From Membranipora membranacea (lineage: Eukaryota; Bryozoa; Gymnolaemata; Cheilostomatida; Membraniporidae), in NCBI GenBank assembly GCA_914767715.1, contig OU612067.1:15567001-15631000 (forward strand): DNA of 64,000 nt, given 5' to 3'. Shown here piece by piece: positions 46,174-59,938 of this stretch. The stretch's first letter is position 1; every line of letters begins with the position of its first letter. The notes under the pieces are model-generated. The model had not been told where the DNA came from, ran no database searches, and saw nothing but the letters and a program-made list of their open reading frames with translations. Made by a program: the position numbers and the translations under genes.

Positions 46174-47609
46174 TTGAGCTGCATATTGAGGTGATTCCCC
46201 TCGAGCTGCTAGCACCTAACCAGTAGAATAGGAACTACTCAAAAACTGGCAAATGAATATCGATTTAGTCGTTGATATTAGGTTATATTTATCTTATTTC
46301 ACACAGAGATCTAACACAAACATGGAACACAGTGATACTAGATATGGATGATCTAATGAAATCACACAGCAGTTATCTGTTTGGTCGATGGGTACAGAAT
46401 GCTATATCACTAGCTACCACTTATACGGACCGTAAACTGTTCAAATTTAACGCTATAAATCAGCTGACTTTGTGGGGTCATGTTGGTGAAATCTCAGACT
46501 ACGCAGGCAAACAGTGGGCTGATCTAATATCACAGTAAGGAATCAATTATTTACATATTATTGTCTTGAAACATCTAGCGTTTTTACCTTTTAGAATTGG
46601 ATTAAAAGTGAAACTAACTCTTAGAGTTTGCAAAATGACACAGCTAGGAGTTACTTTTATGATAATTACCACCCCATCCGCACTCGTATCCTAATGCTGC
46701 ACTGCGTCTGTCTGAATCAATAAATTGTATTTGCCATTCCAGAACATTTTCAGTTTTCCCCTACAGATCGAAAATGAAAGCCGAATTGATGTGTGTGGTC
46801 TTTTAATCAGAATAAGGAAGGAATAAAATCCATACAACCACTGTGCCTTAATCACTTTTGATCCAATTTACCTGCTTGTTAATTTTCTAGAGTGGATCTT
46901 AATTTGGCTCAGGATCCGCGCCATTTTGGACTTTAAATTTGAAAAATTTGTTTCCAATTATTCTGTCACAATATAATATCAGTATATATATACTCTTTTT
47001 TGGACAACACCTCTTGTAGGTCTTGTCTATCTCAGCGAAGAATGAGGTGATGATGGTTTTTGGCTGTTTTATTGTGATAGGCCCTTGTTTATACCAAAAT
47101 CTTTACTATACCATGAGGTTTTGGGTAAATATTCTAATATCAATCGCCTCACACATCCTTCTATTCTAATCCTGCTTCTGACTGATTCCTTATATCTATG
47201 TGTTTTTTTTTACAGATACTACTGGAACAGATGGTTCTTATTCTTCCAATACAATCTAGATGCATTAAAAAAGGTAAATATGAACTCATGATAAACGTGA
47301 TAAGACTTACCACTGAATATAATAAGCACAACAGGTTTTTTGTTGGATGGAATCAAAAACGCCAACGGTTGCCTTGTTTGTTAAATCAAATTATTACTAT
47401 GAATGTCAAATACTAAAAATTCATAAACATGTTATTGTTTTCTTTTGCAGTCTGAACCTTTCAATGAGAAGAAATTCCGTACAGACTTGTTTGATCAGAT
47501 TGAATCTCAGTTTGCTGAATTCTTCACAGACTATATCATCGATCCTCAAGGCGATACAGTTGAAATTGCCAAAATTTTCTTTGATCAATACAAAAAATAT
47601 CTTCACTAG

Positions 47610-49066
47610 CTCATCAAATTTAGCTGTATTAATCTTTTATCTGATGATGCTGATTTCCACAACTCAAATAACGCAACTTTTTTCTATTTCTCCTGTCACG
47701 TTCAGTCAGGGGAGTAGAGATATTTTTGGCTACTTATGTCAGATGCAGCAAACGATTAACCGTACAAGAAAATTAGAGGGACACACACACACAGTCAAAA
47801 TCTTCGACAACGGGGATAACAAATTTTATTTCCGAAAAGTGTGACAGTACAAAACTAAAGGTCAATCACATATCATATAAAGACACAGTGCAGTGAATAA
47901 CTTGTTAATATTCAACCAACACATTTCTGTACCAGACCCTGGGCCGAAACCATGAAAATTGATAACCAATCATAAGCTGGATTAGAAATCCCATAAAAAT
48001 ATGACACTTGTCAAAACTAATTACCTTTGCACCTATTATTAGAGATTGGTTTCGAAAAGCGGAGAAAAACAATGAGCTTGCAAAAGTCAAAAGCTAAGAC
48101 TAAGGGTGAAGTCTAGGTCACCAGACATCATAACACAAATTACACTGGTTTCTGATTATATATTTTTTGGTCATAAGTTCCGTTGTCATCCACATGTTGT
48201 CAATTTGAATAGCTATGGTGATCTGTTTCGGCGTGATTATTTTAGGCTTGACCTGCTTGTTGTGAGAGCTTTGCTGCTTGTTCGCTGACTTCGAATTGAT
48301 GATAGGAGAACCAAGGACTTTAAAGTTATAGATATGAAATCGAATCAGGGCGATAGTGTAGTAGAGTATGCATTAAGTTTTAACCCAGCATGCTGTACAG
48401 ACAGGAAATCACCATTGACCCCACATAATCTGTAAAACAAAACAAAGTTAGTTTAAATTCAATTATTACTAAGAGCTTAAACTAAGACCCAACAGAAACA
48501 TACTTAAACATTTCCGTGCAGGGTTAAAGCTCAAACATCATAAGTTATCATTATTGAAATTCATCTAGACACAGGCTATATGGTGATGGAAAATAGTAAT
48601 ATTGTAGTAAATAGAGGGAATAATACACTGAGGGCGTATTGAAATATAACAAAACATAATCACAGGGCCATGAGAAATCTGGGCACGTGAAACAACCCGT
48701 GGAGAATCACACAACGGAAAAACAACAGAAGTCACAAAACATCTTCAAAATAACCGCAGAGTAACGAGATCTTTGGGCACGTGAATCAACCCTGGAAAGA
48801 TCGCGGAATTAGAAAACCAATATATTGCACCATAGAAAACAAGTGCAGTTGACACCATAAGCTATTTGAAAATAACGAACAATAGAAGTCAAAAGCGAGG
48901 AAAATTGTCTAAAATCAATTAGACACAATTCAGCCAACAGAGCTAAGACACGGAGTTACAGATATACCGCAATTCAGCGAAGAACCAAGTCTAAGATTGT
49001 TCATTCATTCATTGATGACCTACAACATTATCTGAGGCATAACTATAATATAAATATATATATTAC
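47610..49066. other. Convergent intergenic region, copy 2
   Basis: Counterpart of 8616-10740 with the same (AC)n run and the first part of the tandem repeats, but about 620 bp shorter through a deletion between AATAGAAGTC and AAAAGCGAGG (48888/48889). No coding feature is supported. Confidence 0.5.
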
Positions 49067-52000
49067 CTAGTTTGAGCCCAGCGTGTGCCGTTGACCTTGC
49101 ATTTCAATTGTTCGAATCAGCTCTCTTATGGAGATTTTGAAGTTTGGAGTTTGTTTATTGCCATGTCTTGGAAATCCATCCTAAATACTATCAGGGTTCA
49201 TCAGGGATTATCAGGGTTCCGTCAGCTTATAGCCTTGATTGAATTGCGTTATTACATTCAGCATTCATAGCATAGACGAAGTCTATGAATCACAGAATCC
49301 GAGCCGAGATCTAAGAAACTATCTGATATGGGAGGAGTTTTGAGAAATGAATGCCTTGTCACATAACACACCATAATAGCCCAATTTAAATTTGGGACTA
49401 AAAATAGCTAGCACCAGGGAGGGTGGGATATAGTGAATTGGTAGCGATTTACTAATCGATATGAAGATGTGAAAACCCTCTTACTCAAGCATATGTCTGA
49501 TTCAATGACACGTGACAGAATTGGATCTCAACTTTTATTGGGATTTGTTGGAGGGCGGGATTACAAAATTTACAAAAATTTAAGTTGCAAAATTTTGTTA
49601 GAAAATTTAAGTGATATATTGAAAATTCTGATGCATGGCGCTGGACCTCAACTAGCCTGTCTTGACAAGCTTGGCTTGCTGCCCACTGAACTAGACCTCA
49701 ACCAAATAAACTTCAGATTGCAGTCTTTGACTGTGGCGTGTTATCTATAAACTATATACAAAACGCAAACTCCATCCTTAAAATGCAACTTTTAACCCCA
49801 AAATGCTCTCAACCTAACTCAGAGCTAACCATGAAGAGATGGTTAGGAAAACTCACCTTCTTTTCTTTACCAATACTACCGTCAAAGGAATGGTAAATGC
49901 GATGATGACTACTACAATCCCAGCTATAATCCAGACATAAAATGGTAGTGATTTTATACAACTGACACCTGTGTAATAAAATAAAGAAAAACAGGATTAG
50001 GAATAAAATGGCAACACTGCAGAGAACAAATTCTGTAATTAATAGTTGGTCGTCTTACAAACCAAAAGTTTTAATGCTACAGGACTTTGTTGATATGTTA
50101 GCTAGACATCAATGCTAGACACCATGTCAAATGATGAATGCTAACAATTTCCATGATGAAAAAATGTGAAAAGAGAATTGGGAAAGGGGTTTGAACCTGG
50201 ACCTCCCGCATATAATCTATTGTTCCACGCGTACTATCCATTCGTCTCCATAGTACCTGCCTTCGAGTGAATAAATGTGAATAAATGCGAACAAATGCGT
50301 TCGCAAGTTAACCTAAATAATAATCATCGATGATAAGCGTCGACATATGGAAACATAGTGAAAAGCTAGACTGTCAGAAGCATACCTTCGTTTTTGATGT
50401 GCTTTGGTTGCGGCATTTTATCCGGTTTAGAAACACCTGTTGTTGTTGTGGAGTCATATTTTGTTTTTGATATAGTGCTGTATCTTGTGTCTTGTTTGCT
50501 TGCTGTTGGTGTTGTTGTCGCTGTTGGTGTTGTTGTTGTTGTTGGTGTTGGTGTAGTTGTTGTTGGTGTTGTTGTTGGTGCAGTTGTTGTTGTTGGTGTT
50601 GTTGTTGGTGTAGTTGTTGTTGGTGTTGTTGTTGTTGGTGTTGTTGTTGGTGTAGTCGTTTGTGTTGTTGTTGGTGTTGTTGTTTTAGATGTTGTTGTTG
50701 GTGTAGTGGTTGTTCTGGTTGGTGTAGTAGTTGTTGTTGGTGTAGTAGTTGTTGTTGGTGTAGTGGTTGTTGTTGTTGGTGTTAGTGTTGTTGTTGTTGT
50801 TGGTGTAGTTGTTGTTGTTGGTGTAGTTGTTATTGGTGTAGTTGTTGTTGGTGTAGTTGTTGTTGGTGTAGTTGTTGTTGGTGTTGTTGTTTTAGATGTT
50901 GTTGTTGGTGTAGTGGTTGTTCTTGTTGGTGCAGTAGTTGTTGTTGGTGTAGTAGTTGTTGTTGGTGTAGTAGTTGTTGTTGTTGTAGTTGTTGTTGTTG
51001 GTGTAGTTGTTGTTGGTGTAGTTGCTGTTGGTGTTGTTGTTTTTGTAGTGGTTGTTGTTGGTGGTGTAGTGGTTGTTGGTGTAGTTGTTGTTGGTGTTGT
51101 TGTTGTAGATGTTGTTGGTGTAGTGGTTGTTCTTGTTTGTGTAGTAGTTGTTGTTGGTGTAGTAGTTGTTGTTGGTGTAGTTGTTGGTGTAGCAGTTGTT
51201 GTTTGGGTAGTTGTTGTTGTTGGTGTAGTTGTTGTTGGTGTAGTTGTTGTTGGTGTTGTTGTTTTAGATGTTGTTGTTGGTGTAGTGGTTGTTCTTGTTG
51301 GTGTAGTAGTTGTTGTTGGTGTAGTAGTTGTTGGTGTAGTGGTTGTTGTTGTTGGTGTTAGTGTTGTTGTTGTTGTTGGCGTAGTTGTTGTTGTTGATGT
51401 AGTTGTTGTTGGTGTAGTTGTTGTTGTTGGTGTTGTTGTTGTAGATGTTGTTGGTGTAGTGGTTGTTCTTGTTTGTGTAGTAGTTGTTGTTGGTGAAGTA
51501 GTTGTTGTTGGTGTAGTTGTTGGTGTAGCAGTTGTTGTTTGTGTAGTTGTTGTTGTTAGTGTAGTTGTTGTTGGTGTAGTTGTTGTTGGTGTTGTTGTTT
51601 TTGTAGTGGTTGTTGTTGGTGGTGTAGTGGTTGTTGGTGTAGTTGTTGTTGGTGTAGTTGTGGTTGGTGAAGTCGTTGGTATTGTTGTTGGTGTTGTTGT
51701 TTTAGATGTTGTTGTTGGTGTAGCGGTTGTTCTTGTTGGTGTAGTAGTTGTAGTTGGTGTAGTTGTTGTTGTTGGTGTTGTTGTTGGTGTAGTTGTTGTT
51801 GTTGGTGTAGTTGTTGTTGGTGTAGTTGTTGTTGGTGTAGTTGTTGTTGGTGTTGTTGTTTTTGTAGTGGTTGTTGTTGGTGGTGTAGTGGTTGTTGTTG
51901 GTGTAGTGGTTGTTGTTGGTGTAGTGGTTGTTGGAGTTGTTGTTGGAGTTGTTGTTGGAGTTGTCGTAGTTGTCGATGTTGTAGACGAGGTAGTAGTTGT

Positions 52001-55000
52001 AGGTATCAATGTACCATTGATGACTAAGCGGAATCCCTTATTATGCCCTATCCTGTCAGCCCTGAATGTTACCAGTTCCCAACCAGATTGCAATGGGAGT
52101 GAGAATGTCCCTGTATCTCCACTTCTGCATAGTCTGTTCCCTGCTACAAGTAGATAGTCATTCAAGCAGGAGCGTGGGTTTGGAACACCATTCTCAGTAA
52201 GATCAATGTCTTCAATGGTTACCTAAAAAAGTAAATAATCAAGTGATACAAATTTGACTCCATATTTATAAGTAAGTCACATTTGTCAGGATTCGTTTCA
52301 GGATATCTAAGCCTTTCTTGCAGATAAGCTTTAAATAATTTCAGGTTTATTCTGCAATGTGGGAACGTTGCTCTAAGAATTCATTGATGAGACCATACTT
52401 TAGTTTAGAAACAACAGATCTTGTTTGTCATGACTGATTTAGTACCTTGATATTTTCATAATGGTTAAGCCGCTTGTGCCAGGTGCATTCTGACTCAGGG
52501 TAGTCATTCGGGTAGTTTGGTGATTTCAGGTAGACTGGTAGTTGGAAAGGATCTGGAATACTTCTCCAGTAACTTGTATCACACACACTTCTGTATTGAG
52601 AGAAATCTACAACAATAAGGTATAACAGAAGATGTTAAGGTTTCCAGGATGACTTAGTGTCCTTATTCGCTTGCTACTAACATCATCTTATCAGTCAGCC
52701 CAACAAAGAAAAATGGTTGACTAAAAACGAAATGGTTGGTTAGCTAAAATGGTTGACTAAACTCAAGGGGTCTTATCGCATGCTTCATCCCATGAGCATG
52801 AATGGTGAGATATTTAATGCCTCAAGGGCGAGGCTGCAGCCTGATTGCTCCCTGTTTGTAGGCAGGTCGGAGCACCAAACCCATGGCCTTCAACACATGC
52901 GCGCTGAATGACCGATGCTCTAAACCTATACCACCTACTCCTAAATCCATCTTATTTCCGCATTAAACATCATAGCAAATAAAATATAATATATTTTACA
53001 AACAATTACTATATCGAAAAATGCATACCCGTCTGTTTCGGTTAAATATGCCATCACAAAATCACAGCTCCTGTAAAGGAAGGTCTTTCCGAACCAACAG
53101 AGCCAGTATCTAGTAGTGATGGCAAATTGTCAGATTTTGGCGAGACGGGACGAGACGAGACCAAGACAGCAAGAAAATTTGGGACGAGACCGAGACATTT
53201 TCGATGCCGATAAAACATTCTTCAGATATCACAATTTAAAAGAATGGGGGATATTCGTTCACTATCACTAGTGCAATCAGCTTATAGTACATTTGATTCA
53301 ATTTGTAACTTGTCATCTAGCAATAAGGAACTATGTTGAGACCAAGTTTCATCAAATTCTGTCAAGTACTTTTTGAATTATAGATGTCTAAAGAAAGCTT
53401 CATGTAGTGTTGTGAGCCGTTTAATAATCGCAGCAAAAGCATGACTAATAACTGTCTTTCCATCATAGTATAAATGATGAACTGAAACCATATTGGACAA
53501 CTGGACTATCAGATCTATCCAAATCTCTGAGAGAAGCCAAAAAAAATTTCAAACAAAGATCTACATACCCGAACGATGACTTACTAGATCATGCAAAGGA
53601 AGCTTTCAAATCTGCATTAGAAGAGGCCAGAAACGTATATCTCCAAGATTAATGGAGATGACTTCTGGAAAAATTTCAAAAGAACATTCTACAGTTCTAA
53701 AAACTTCACCATAGGAGACATCAATTCCAAAGACAACATCGAATGAACAAAAATCTCAGTTATTCTATGAGAACATCTTTTTAGGTAAACATAATATGTC
53801 CACAGAATTCCAGTGTAAAGAACAAGACACTCAGTTTGGAAACAAATTAAATCATATAAGAGAAACAACGTGCAGTTCCTTCCCAGAACTATCCAGAAGT
53901 GTAACAGCTGAAGAAATAATGTCAGCGATAAGAGTTTTGAAAACTTCAGGAAAGAGTCCAGACTATGACGGCTTACACCCGATGATGCTTAAAGTTAGTG
54001 GGGTACAATTCCATATCAATCTGATGATACTGCTCAATGCCATTCTTGAAACCTCTAAATGGCCATTTACTAACAATGTTGTCACCCTACTACGGAAGCC
54101 AGGAAAGAAAGATTACGCTGACACAGGAAGCTACCGTCCAATAACTATCACTTCAATCTGTGGGAAAGTGCTGGAGAGGATTCTCGAATCAAGGCTCAGA
54201 CATCCAGCTGAACAACAAAACTGGATACCTGAACATCAACATGGCTTTAGAAAGTGCCGATCAACCACAACATACTTCTGCCCAATGGTAGCAGAAATTC
54301 AACATAATGTTGCTGCTAAAGATAATGTGGCAGGTATCTTCATAGACCTTCAGAAAGCCTTCGACAGCGAGTGGCATGACGGAATGCTCGTCAGACTTGC
54401 CGAACTTGGGATTCGAGGGCAATTTATAAACCTTATATCAGACTTCTTATCAAATCGGAAGTTAAGAATTAAGGTGAATGATGACATCTCTTAGCCATTA
54501 CCATGTAAGATTTGGTTGCCACAGGGTAGCCTCCTATCACCTGCTATACCTGCTGTACACTAGAGATATGCTAGGTGGCATGGATGGCGCGTCTTATCAA
54601 TACGCGGACGACTGTTCAGTTATCTGCACAGAGCCAGATGATAAAACACTAGAAAAAATCTGCAAAATATGCTCAGACTGGATTAAAAAATGGAGAATGA
54701 AAGCTAACTGCTCCAAGACGGGCGCCATATGGTTCAGAGGCCATCCCGCACCATTAAAAATAAGTAACGAAGATATAGATACAGCACATTCAACGAGTGT
54801 GCGAGGTATCACATTAGATGACAAACTGGCATTTTAGACTCAAAGGGAGAAAGCAAAAGGAAACATGATTAAGTAGTGGAACATGCTTACACCTTTTATT
54901 CACACAGGACTGAAACCTATTGCAGCAAGAAAGATACTCACCACAGTCATCATGCCAAAAGCATATTATAACTCCTTCATTTGGGACGAAAATAATACAC

Positions 55001-58000
55001 TCTCAGTACACCATTGTTTGAAAGACTTGCTAGGCACCTCACTCAACCCATCAACTGAAGCCCTACACCAATTATCTAGGGTACCAACAGGAAAAGCTCT
55101 AGCCTCTAGGGACATGTTTAACTACTGTCGTATGGCAGCTGGCCATACCTATTGGAAACGATGCTTGACTACACCAGAAGCAAAGAGAGTGCTTAGCAAC
55201 ATAGAAAACCTCAAAGGAAGAAAGTTTAGTGCAGACACACTTACCAAAGAAGACTTCAAAAAGTCCATAATACACAACAAACTCAGCAAAGACAGACAGC
55301 AGAGATGGAGGACCGTACTAGAGATTGGCGACTCTGGGACAGGTCTCCTCGCTGACCTTGAGACAAACCATCTGGAGAAACATCCAATCCCGTTATATAT
55401 ATCCAGAAGGGAGACATCTATACTAACAGGAATCCTGACAGGCCATCTCAGCCTACAATGCCACCTGTACCTAATAGGAAAGACGTTTTCACCAACATGT
55501 GTCTGTCTCCAAGAAGACGAAACTGTCCAACACTTTTTATACAGGTGTCCATCTTACACCTTCCTTAGAACCACATACCCGCCAAACATCACTGACTAAG
55601 ATAGTATATAATATAATATACTGTAGGTTAAGTGGTAGATGGTAACCATATTATATCATATTGTATGCAGGTATTGCATCGTATAAAACCTTGCAATGTA
55701 TTGTATTGTGCATTGCTCTTCAAATCTCATTGAATCTCCTCGAATCTCATTCATAATATCGCCACCTAACATATTTCACAAATGTTGGATATTTATAAAA
55801 TTACCTTGCCACTTCAGGCACTTCACATGATAATCCATTGTTCGTTATTTTCTTGCCCCCAGTACTTTAGTTTGCTAAAGTGTGGGGGGCGAAACTGTCG
55901 TTTTAGATACAACCTATATCTTCAAAAGACCAAACGTTAACACGGATTAGTCTGTTTTCATGCAGACAAGGTTGGGGCTTCAATGCCTATCGGGCCGCCA
56001 GGGTAGTTCTCTGCCCTTATACCTGCCACGGCGTCAGCCAAGGTGTGGTTACTATGATATTAACTCTCAACTAATACTACTACTGCTGCTACAGTCACCC
56101 TCTACAGACAATCTATATTTTAAACCAACTTCACTAGAATCTCATACAACATGCATAACTTCCTCATGACATGTTGTTTCATCTAAAAAATTTTATTTGT
56201 AAAATCATAAATACCTCAACTTATTTCTCCATCCAAATATTTAAGCAAAATGACCGGTGTGCATTCAGTTTTTACAGAAATTCAACATATTCATAACATA
56301 TATATCCAACGGCAAGAAACCAAATGTGGCAACCCATACCATTACAGGCACTAAGGGCAACTTACTGAGCCAAAAATAACATTTTTATAATTTGGAGTTG
56401 TGTTGTCAATGCCCATGATAAAGGGACAGTTCACAATAGGAAGGATACTAAAATATTCCTATTTCTTTGATAACTATCGAAATTATTGATACAATGAAAC
56501 ATTAGAGCATGACAATATAACGGTGGTCTGAATGATGCACTGCAAGAAATATACTGCAAACGATTGGTCTGGCATATCTAACCTGGTATGTGTACCACAA
56601 AACAGTGAAGCAAAGATTATAAATACTGAAGTGTGAATGATTAAAACCAGGCGCCCATATGAATGTCCATTTATTTGGTCATCAGACTCCAAGTAACGTC
56701 GCAATATGGAAGATCTTGTAAGCAGCGATTTGATATCATTGAATGAAGTCGAAACGTGGGACACAGAAGCACTGAAAGATTACTGTAGGCGTAGTGGTTT
56801 TAAGTGCTCTGGAAAAAGAAAGGAACTCTGTTCAAGAGTGTATACATTATACATTGCTGAAACCCCAGAAGTGCCTGGCCTAAACGACCAGGAAATTTAT
56901 AAAATAAAACAATATAACATTATTCAAGATTGGAGGGTCAGCTCCAGACCCTAAGCGACTTAAATGTATGATATTGCATGACAAAAAGGCCACCCATCTC
57001 ATACTTTGAGATACATAAATTTATCTCCAAACTGGGACATTCTTATTCTGACAGTGTTTTAACAAAAGAAAAGTCCTATAATGACAATGCTATCCCTGAT
57101 TCCCCAGCTGTGGGTGCAGCAGTAACACTGGTTCTGGGACAGCTGAGAGCGGAGTTGCAAAACAGCTGATTTTACTACCAGGTTGTTGATATCAAGTTGT
57201 GACAAATTTACATTTTCCGGTCATGAAGTAACAAGGATTTTCAGTTACATTGATTAATGGTTTATTACATAACAGAGCTGTAACATGCTGTAACAGTCAT
57301 AAGGGACAACAGTAAATTGAAAAACAGTACCATAAAAATCTTAATAATCTAGTAATCTTTGCCCTAAAAGACAATTTACAATGTGGTTACTGTCTCAGTA
57401 TCATAGATCTGATTCATGCAGCTAAATTTTCAGATCGAGCAATGCTGTCGCAATTACCTATTAGCAGTTTTTACCCATTAGAAATGTTGATGCTGACATT
57501 TTTTGTAAACCACAGCCCTACATTTCACTACATAGAGATCTTGATTACTATTAACCGCACTCATTCTAAGTATAGACTTGTTTGTCCTCATTTTATGCAC
57601 CACTTTCTTGTCAAGACTCATACAGCCAACTAGCTAATCGACGAGCCTCCATTTTGTATCAACTTATATTTCTGTTTTACGCTGCGCTCCAATTTATCCT
57701 TACGATGTAGCCTGCAGAATTATTACAAACACAGTGTCACCGCACAAGTTGTAGAGATTATTATTACTTCCATACCAATTATCCTAACTAGGAAGAGTTA
57801 CGCAACATATGTAAGAGATGTTGTTTATATAATTCAAAGGTGTATTCATCCGGCTGTTATGTCGATTAGTTTTTTTGCCCATTGTGGCATCATGTCTGTT
57901 TTCCTCATCATTGCTTTATGAATCGAAGTCACCTTTATATCCTGTAGCTAGAACAAAATAATTCAGTCAGCTTGTAAACGCTAATCGATCATAACCTGAT

Positions 58001-59938
58001 CTAAATTACAACAAGAGGGCGATAGTTTTGGTACAACAACCAATAAAATGTTCGTTGTCGACCCCCTCGATGTGTATGCTATCTAGCCCAGCGTCTCTAT
58101 ACTAGTACAGTTACGGGTCAACTTCAGGACCGCAACCGAACTCCACAAAAACCTGATATTAAAATTAATGATCAGGAATCTACAGCTACAATCGCTGCTG
58201 CTCAAGAATTGGACAAAATTAGGAAGAAAGTTGATGTTATGAAACACTATCAGGCAACTAATCCATAGCACAACTCGTGCAGAATATGAACAGCCCCGCT
58301 CGAGAAATAAATGATGTTCAGTGTATCACCATGGACCAGAGTAAAAGGGCTTGATAGTTTCATTTCTTGGGATTGCTGCGAGGGTAGGCTACTGGATATT
58401 ATGTCACCCTCATCTGATAATCCATCGTGCATCGATAAAAATAGGAAACTAAAAACAAAGCCTGTTTATTATGGCCAAATCTCATGTCAGATGATGATCA
58501 CTGGTATAACAAAGTATGTTTTTTTCTTTATTTTACAATAATTTATCGCAATCCAAGATGGAAGTTTTAGATTATGATGAGCTTTTCAGCTCCGGAATGA
58601 AACTAATCTCTGCTTGTTCTTGGAAATAGCACCAGAAATTATCTCTCATTTGAGTAAGTTAAGTTAAGTTTGCAGAATGCTCAAACTATAATTTTGCCTG
58701 ACCGGCCCATGAGTCAACCAGTATGGTATAGATATGACAGAGTGTTTAAAAATCTGTCACATTTATATCGTTGAAACTTGTATCGGAGCTGACAATAGGA
58801 CTTCAAAGGACTTACGGGTATATTTTTGTTACTGGCATGCTCATATTTCACATCGCTGTCTGAATAATTTATTTGTAATGGCCTTATCTAACATTCACTT
58901 AATCCGGTACAGGCGCATGATACCTCTATTTTACCTTAGCACAGCACAGCAGACAATAACATAGCATAACACATCTACGCCAAAATGTGTACTGGTGTAC
59001 CTTAGGTCAATTCATTGCTGTGATGAGCAACATACCTTTACTGTAGTTACCTGAAAGAAACAACTGGGCAGTACATAAAAAAATAAAAAATAATTCTGAG
59101 TAGGGTATCGAAAGCTATGCCATCGGATACCTTACTACACTGACATGATCCTATGGAAACCCCGTAATTTTAGCTTCCTTGGAATAGGAGTTATTCCATG
59201 AATTCTGTCATCACTAATGATGCGCTCAATGCTACTGTCCATTTTCCAAGGGAAGACAACTTGATGAAAATTGTTGATTTTTAGAGGCCTTGTAAGTCGC
59301 CTATTATTAAAATACAAAGCCGCATACTATCGAAATCGACCATATTTAATATATTTGAATATTAGGATAATACCATTATCCTTGAACAAAATTACTTGTT
59401 TGAAAACACAGCCAAAAAAAAAATTCACACCAGCCATTAAGCTAAAATTCCTTTATTTTCGCTACCGCATTCATGTTTTATTGTTATTAATGATATGCCT
59501 GCAAACAGAGGCTTTTTCTGTACTATTATAAATTTGTACACGAAAATAAAAGATGTCTGTCCCGTGAGCCCTGTCCAGTCTCGTTGCCATCACTAGTATC
59601 TAGTGGATAAAAGCTTCTAGATAGTATATTGGTAGTTTTGGTAAAGTAGTTTGACGGTGACTATATGTAAAGAGGGTCAGTACTTATCCTCCTACAAAAA
59701 CTTTACTCCTCTAGGGTGGACTAGAAACATTGTATTGTCAGTTCAAAATGCTTGGTAACAATTCGCTTAGCATGAACATACCATATTTTGCAAAAAAAAT
59801 TTCCAGTCATCACATGACCAAGTATAAAAATGATAACTATTTTATGCTCACTGTTTTTAACTAACCTGCGGATTGTGATGAGATCAAACCGAAGAGTAAA
59901 AAGTCCAGGACTGTAAGTATCATGAGATGTTGCTTCAT
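49067..59938 (-). CDS. CUB domain / Thr-rich mucin-like / single-pass membrane protein, copy 2
   Basis: Exons correspond to copy 1: 59938-59866 (signal peptide), 52606-52446 and 52222-50386 (CUB plus Thr array), 49968-49857 (TM and KKRR), tentative last exon 49124-49067. Splice sites and phases are identical. The CUB exons are open, and the substitutions noticed are mostly silent (for example TCC to TCA before the ECTW Cys) or conservative (RIGNNKG to RIGHNKG). The Thr-rich exon is 1837 bp against 1354 bp, so the array is longer by exactly 161 codons, with extra modules such as TTTTTQTTTATPTTTPTTTT. Both genes look able to make a secreted-head, O-glycosylated, membrane-anchored protein; the longer stalk would hold the CUB domain further from the membrane. 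Expression and ligand are unknown. Confidence 0.82.
50186..50260 (-). mobile_element. tRNA-like sequence or SINE head (family S2), copy 2
   Basis: Counterpart of 11860-11935, with B box complement at 50187-50197. Confidence 0.5.
50495..52003 (-). repeat. Thr/Pro codon microsatellite array of the CUB gene, copy 2
   Basis: Same module types as 12170-13195 but longer. A Q-containing module (TTTTTQTTTATPTTT) occurs twice and is not found in copy 1. The two ends of the array match copy 1 best, so growth happened internally. Confidence 0.93.
53460..55599 (+). pseudogene. LINE reverse transcriptase fragment inside the hAT element, copy 2
   Basis: It starts further upstream than copy 1, with linker sequence (YWTTGLSDLSKSLREAKKNF, then LDHAKEAFKSALEEARNVYL). 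RT motifs follow in 53796-54494, LPQGSLLSP and YADD in about 54510-54837, and the C-terminus in 54883-55599 (ends CVCLQEDETVQHFLYRC). Here the first RT frame reads through where copy 1 has a stop, and the join to the C-terminal frame near 55140 is intact. There are private stops at 54835-54837 (TAG for CAG) and 54874-54876, plus the shared TAG after NDDIS. Confidence 0.88.
56706..56954 (+). CDS. Small SAP-like domain ORF inside hAT element, copy 2
   Basis: 82 codons, same reading frame and length as 17849-18097. Substitutions such as GTRNELCSRAYTLYN to GKRKELCSRVYTLYI keep the SAP pattern (KELCSRV is nearer the family's GxKxEL). Preservation in both copies may just reflect recent duplication. 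The SAP assignment is from pattern only. Confidence 0.5.
   Translation: MEDLVSSDLISLNEVETWDTEALKDYCRRSGFKCSGKRKELCSRVYTLYIAETPEVPGLNDQEIYKIKQYNIIQDWRVSSRP
58311..58541 (+). pseudogene. Decayed YqaJ-like nuclease fragment inside hAT element, copy 2
   Basis: Counterpart of 19516-19746, nearly identical (P-L-C-I-D to P-S-C-I-D). Same loss of the EIK catalytic motif. Confidence 0.4.
59866..59938 (-). CDS. Signal-peptide exon of CUB gene copy 2
   Basis: ATG at 59938-59936, same leader and phase-1 donor GTTAGT as in copy 1. It lies 7.3 kb from the next exon across the hAT element. Confidence 0.8.

Larger units (their letters stand above)
35421..47609 (+). pseudogene. NAGLU: Alpha-N-acetylglucosaminidase (GH89) locus, unit 2, apparently disabled
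   Basis: Fifteen exons: 35421-35466 (signal peptide MSLIPFIILLLHLPAG), 39403-39560, 39979-40166, 40782-40929, 41356-41493, 41730-41830, 42606-42735, 43046-43190, 43631-43703, 44175-44255, 44708-44799, 45289-45393, 46307-46534, 47216-47273, 47451-47609. All have GT/AG borders and phases agree except at exon 8. GH89 hallmarks are [50 protein letters not shown] and a C-terminal GDTVEIAKIFF. The enzyme trims GlcNAc from heparan sulfate in lysosomes. Defects: TAA at 40087-40089 in place of the conserved Trp of VAWSG, TAG at 42610-42612, exon 8 one base short of frame (near 43104-43111), and no exon for the ~130 residues between LYIQY and NVFIARNDPNSS, which includes the FNEM acid/base Glu. Sequence error or missing assembly is the alternative. 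Confidence 0.85.
53114..59595. mobile_element. hAT-type DNA transposon (composite, decayed), copy 2
   Basis: TIRs at 53114-53125 and 59584-59595; the same 8-bp GTATCTAG duplication at 53106-53113 and 59596-59603. It has the same insertion site as copy 1, so the transposition came before the segmental duplication. It keeps ~410 bp of LINE sequence (53240-53653) that copy 1 lacks, and lacks the ~170-bp SINE-like insert of copy 1. Confidence 0.85.

Noticed and set aside
47905-48090. 61-codon minus-strand ORF near the CUB gene 3' end
   Set aside because: Disrupted in copy 1 and without splice or domain support.
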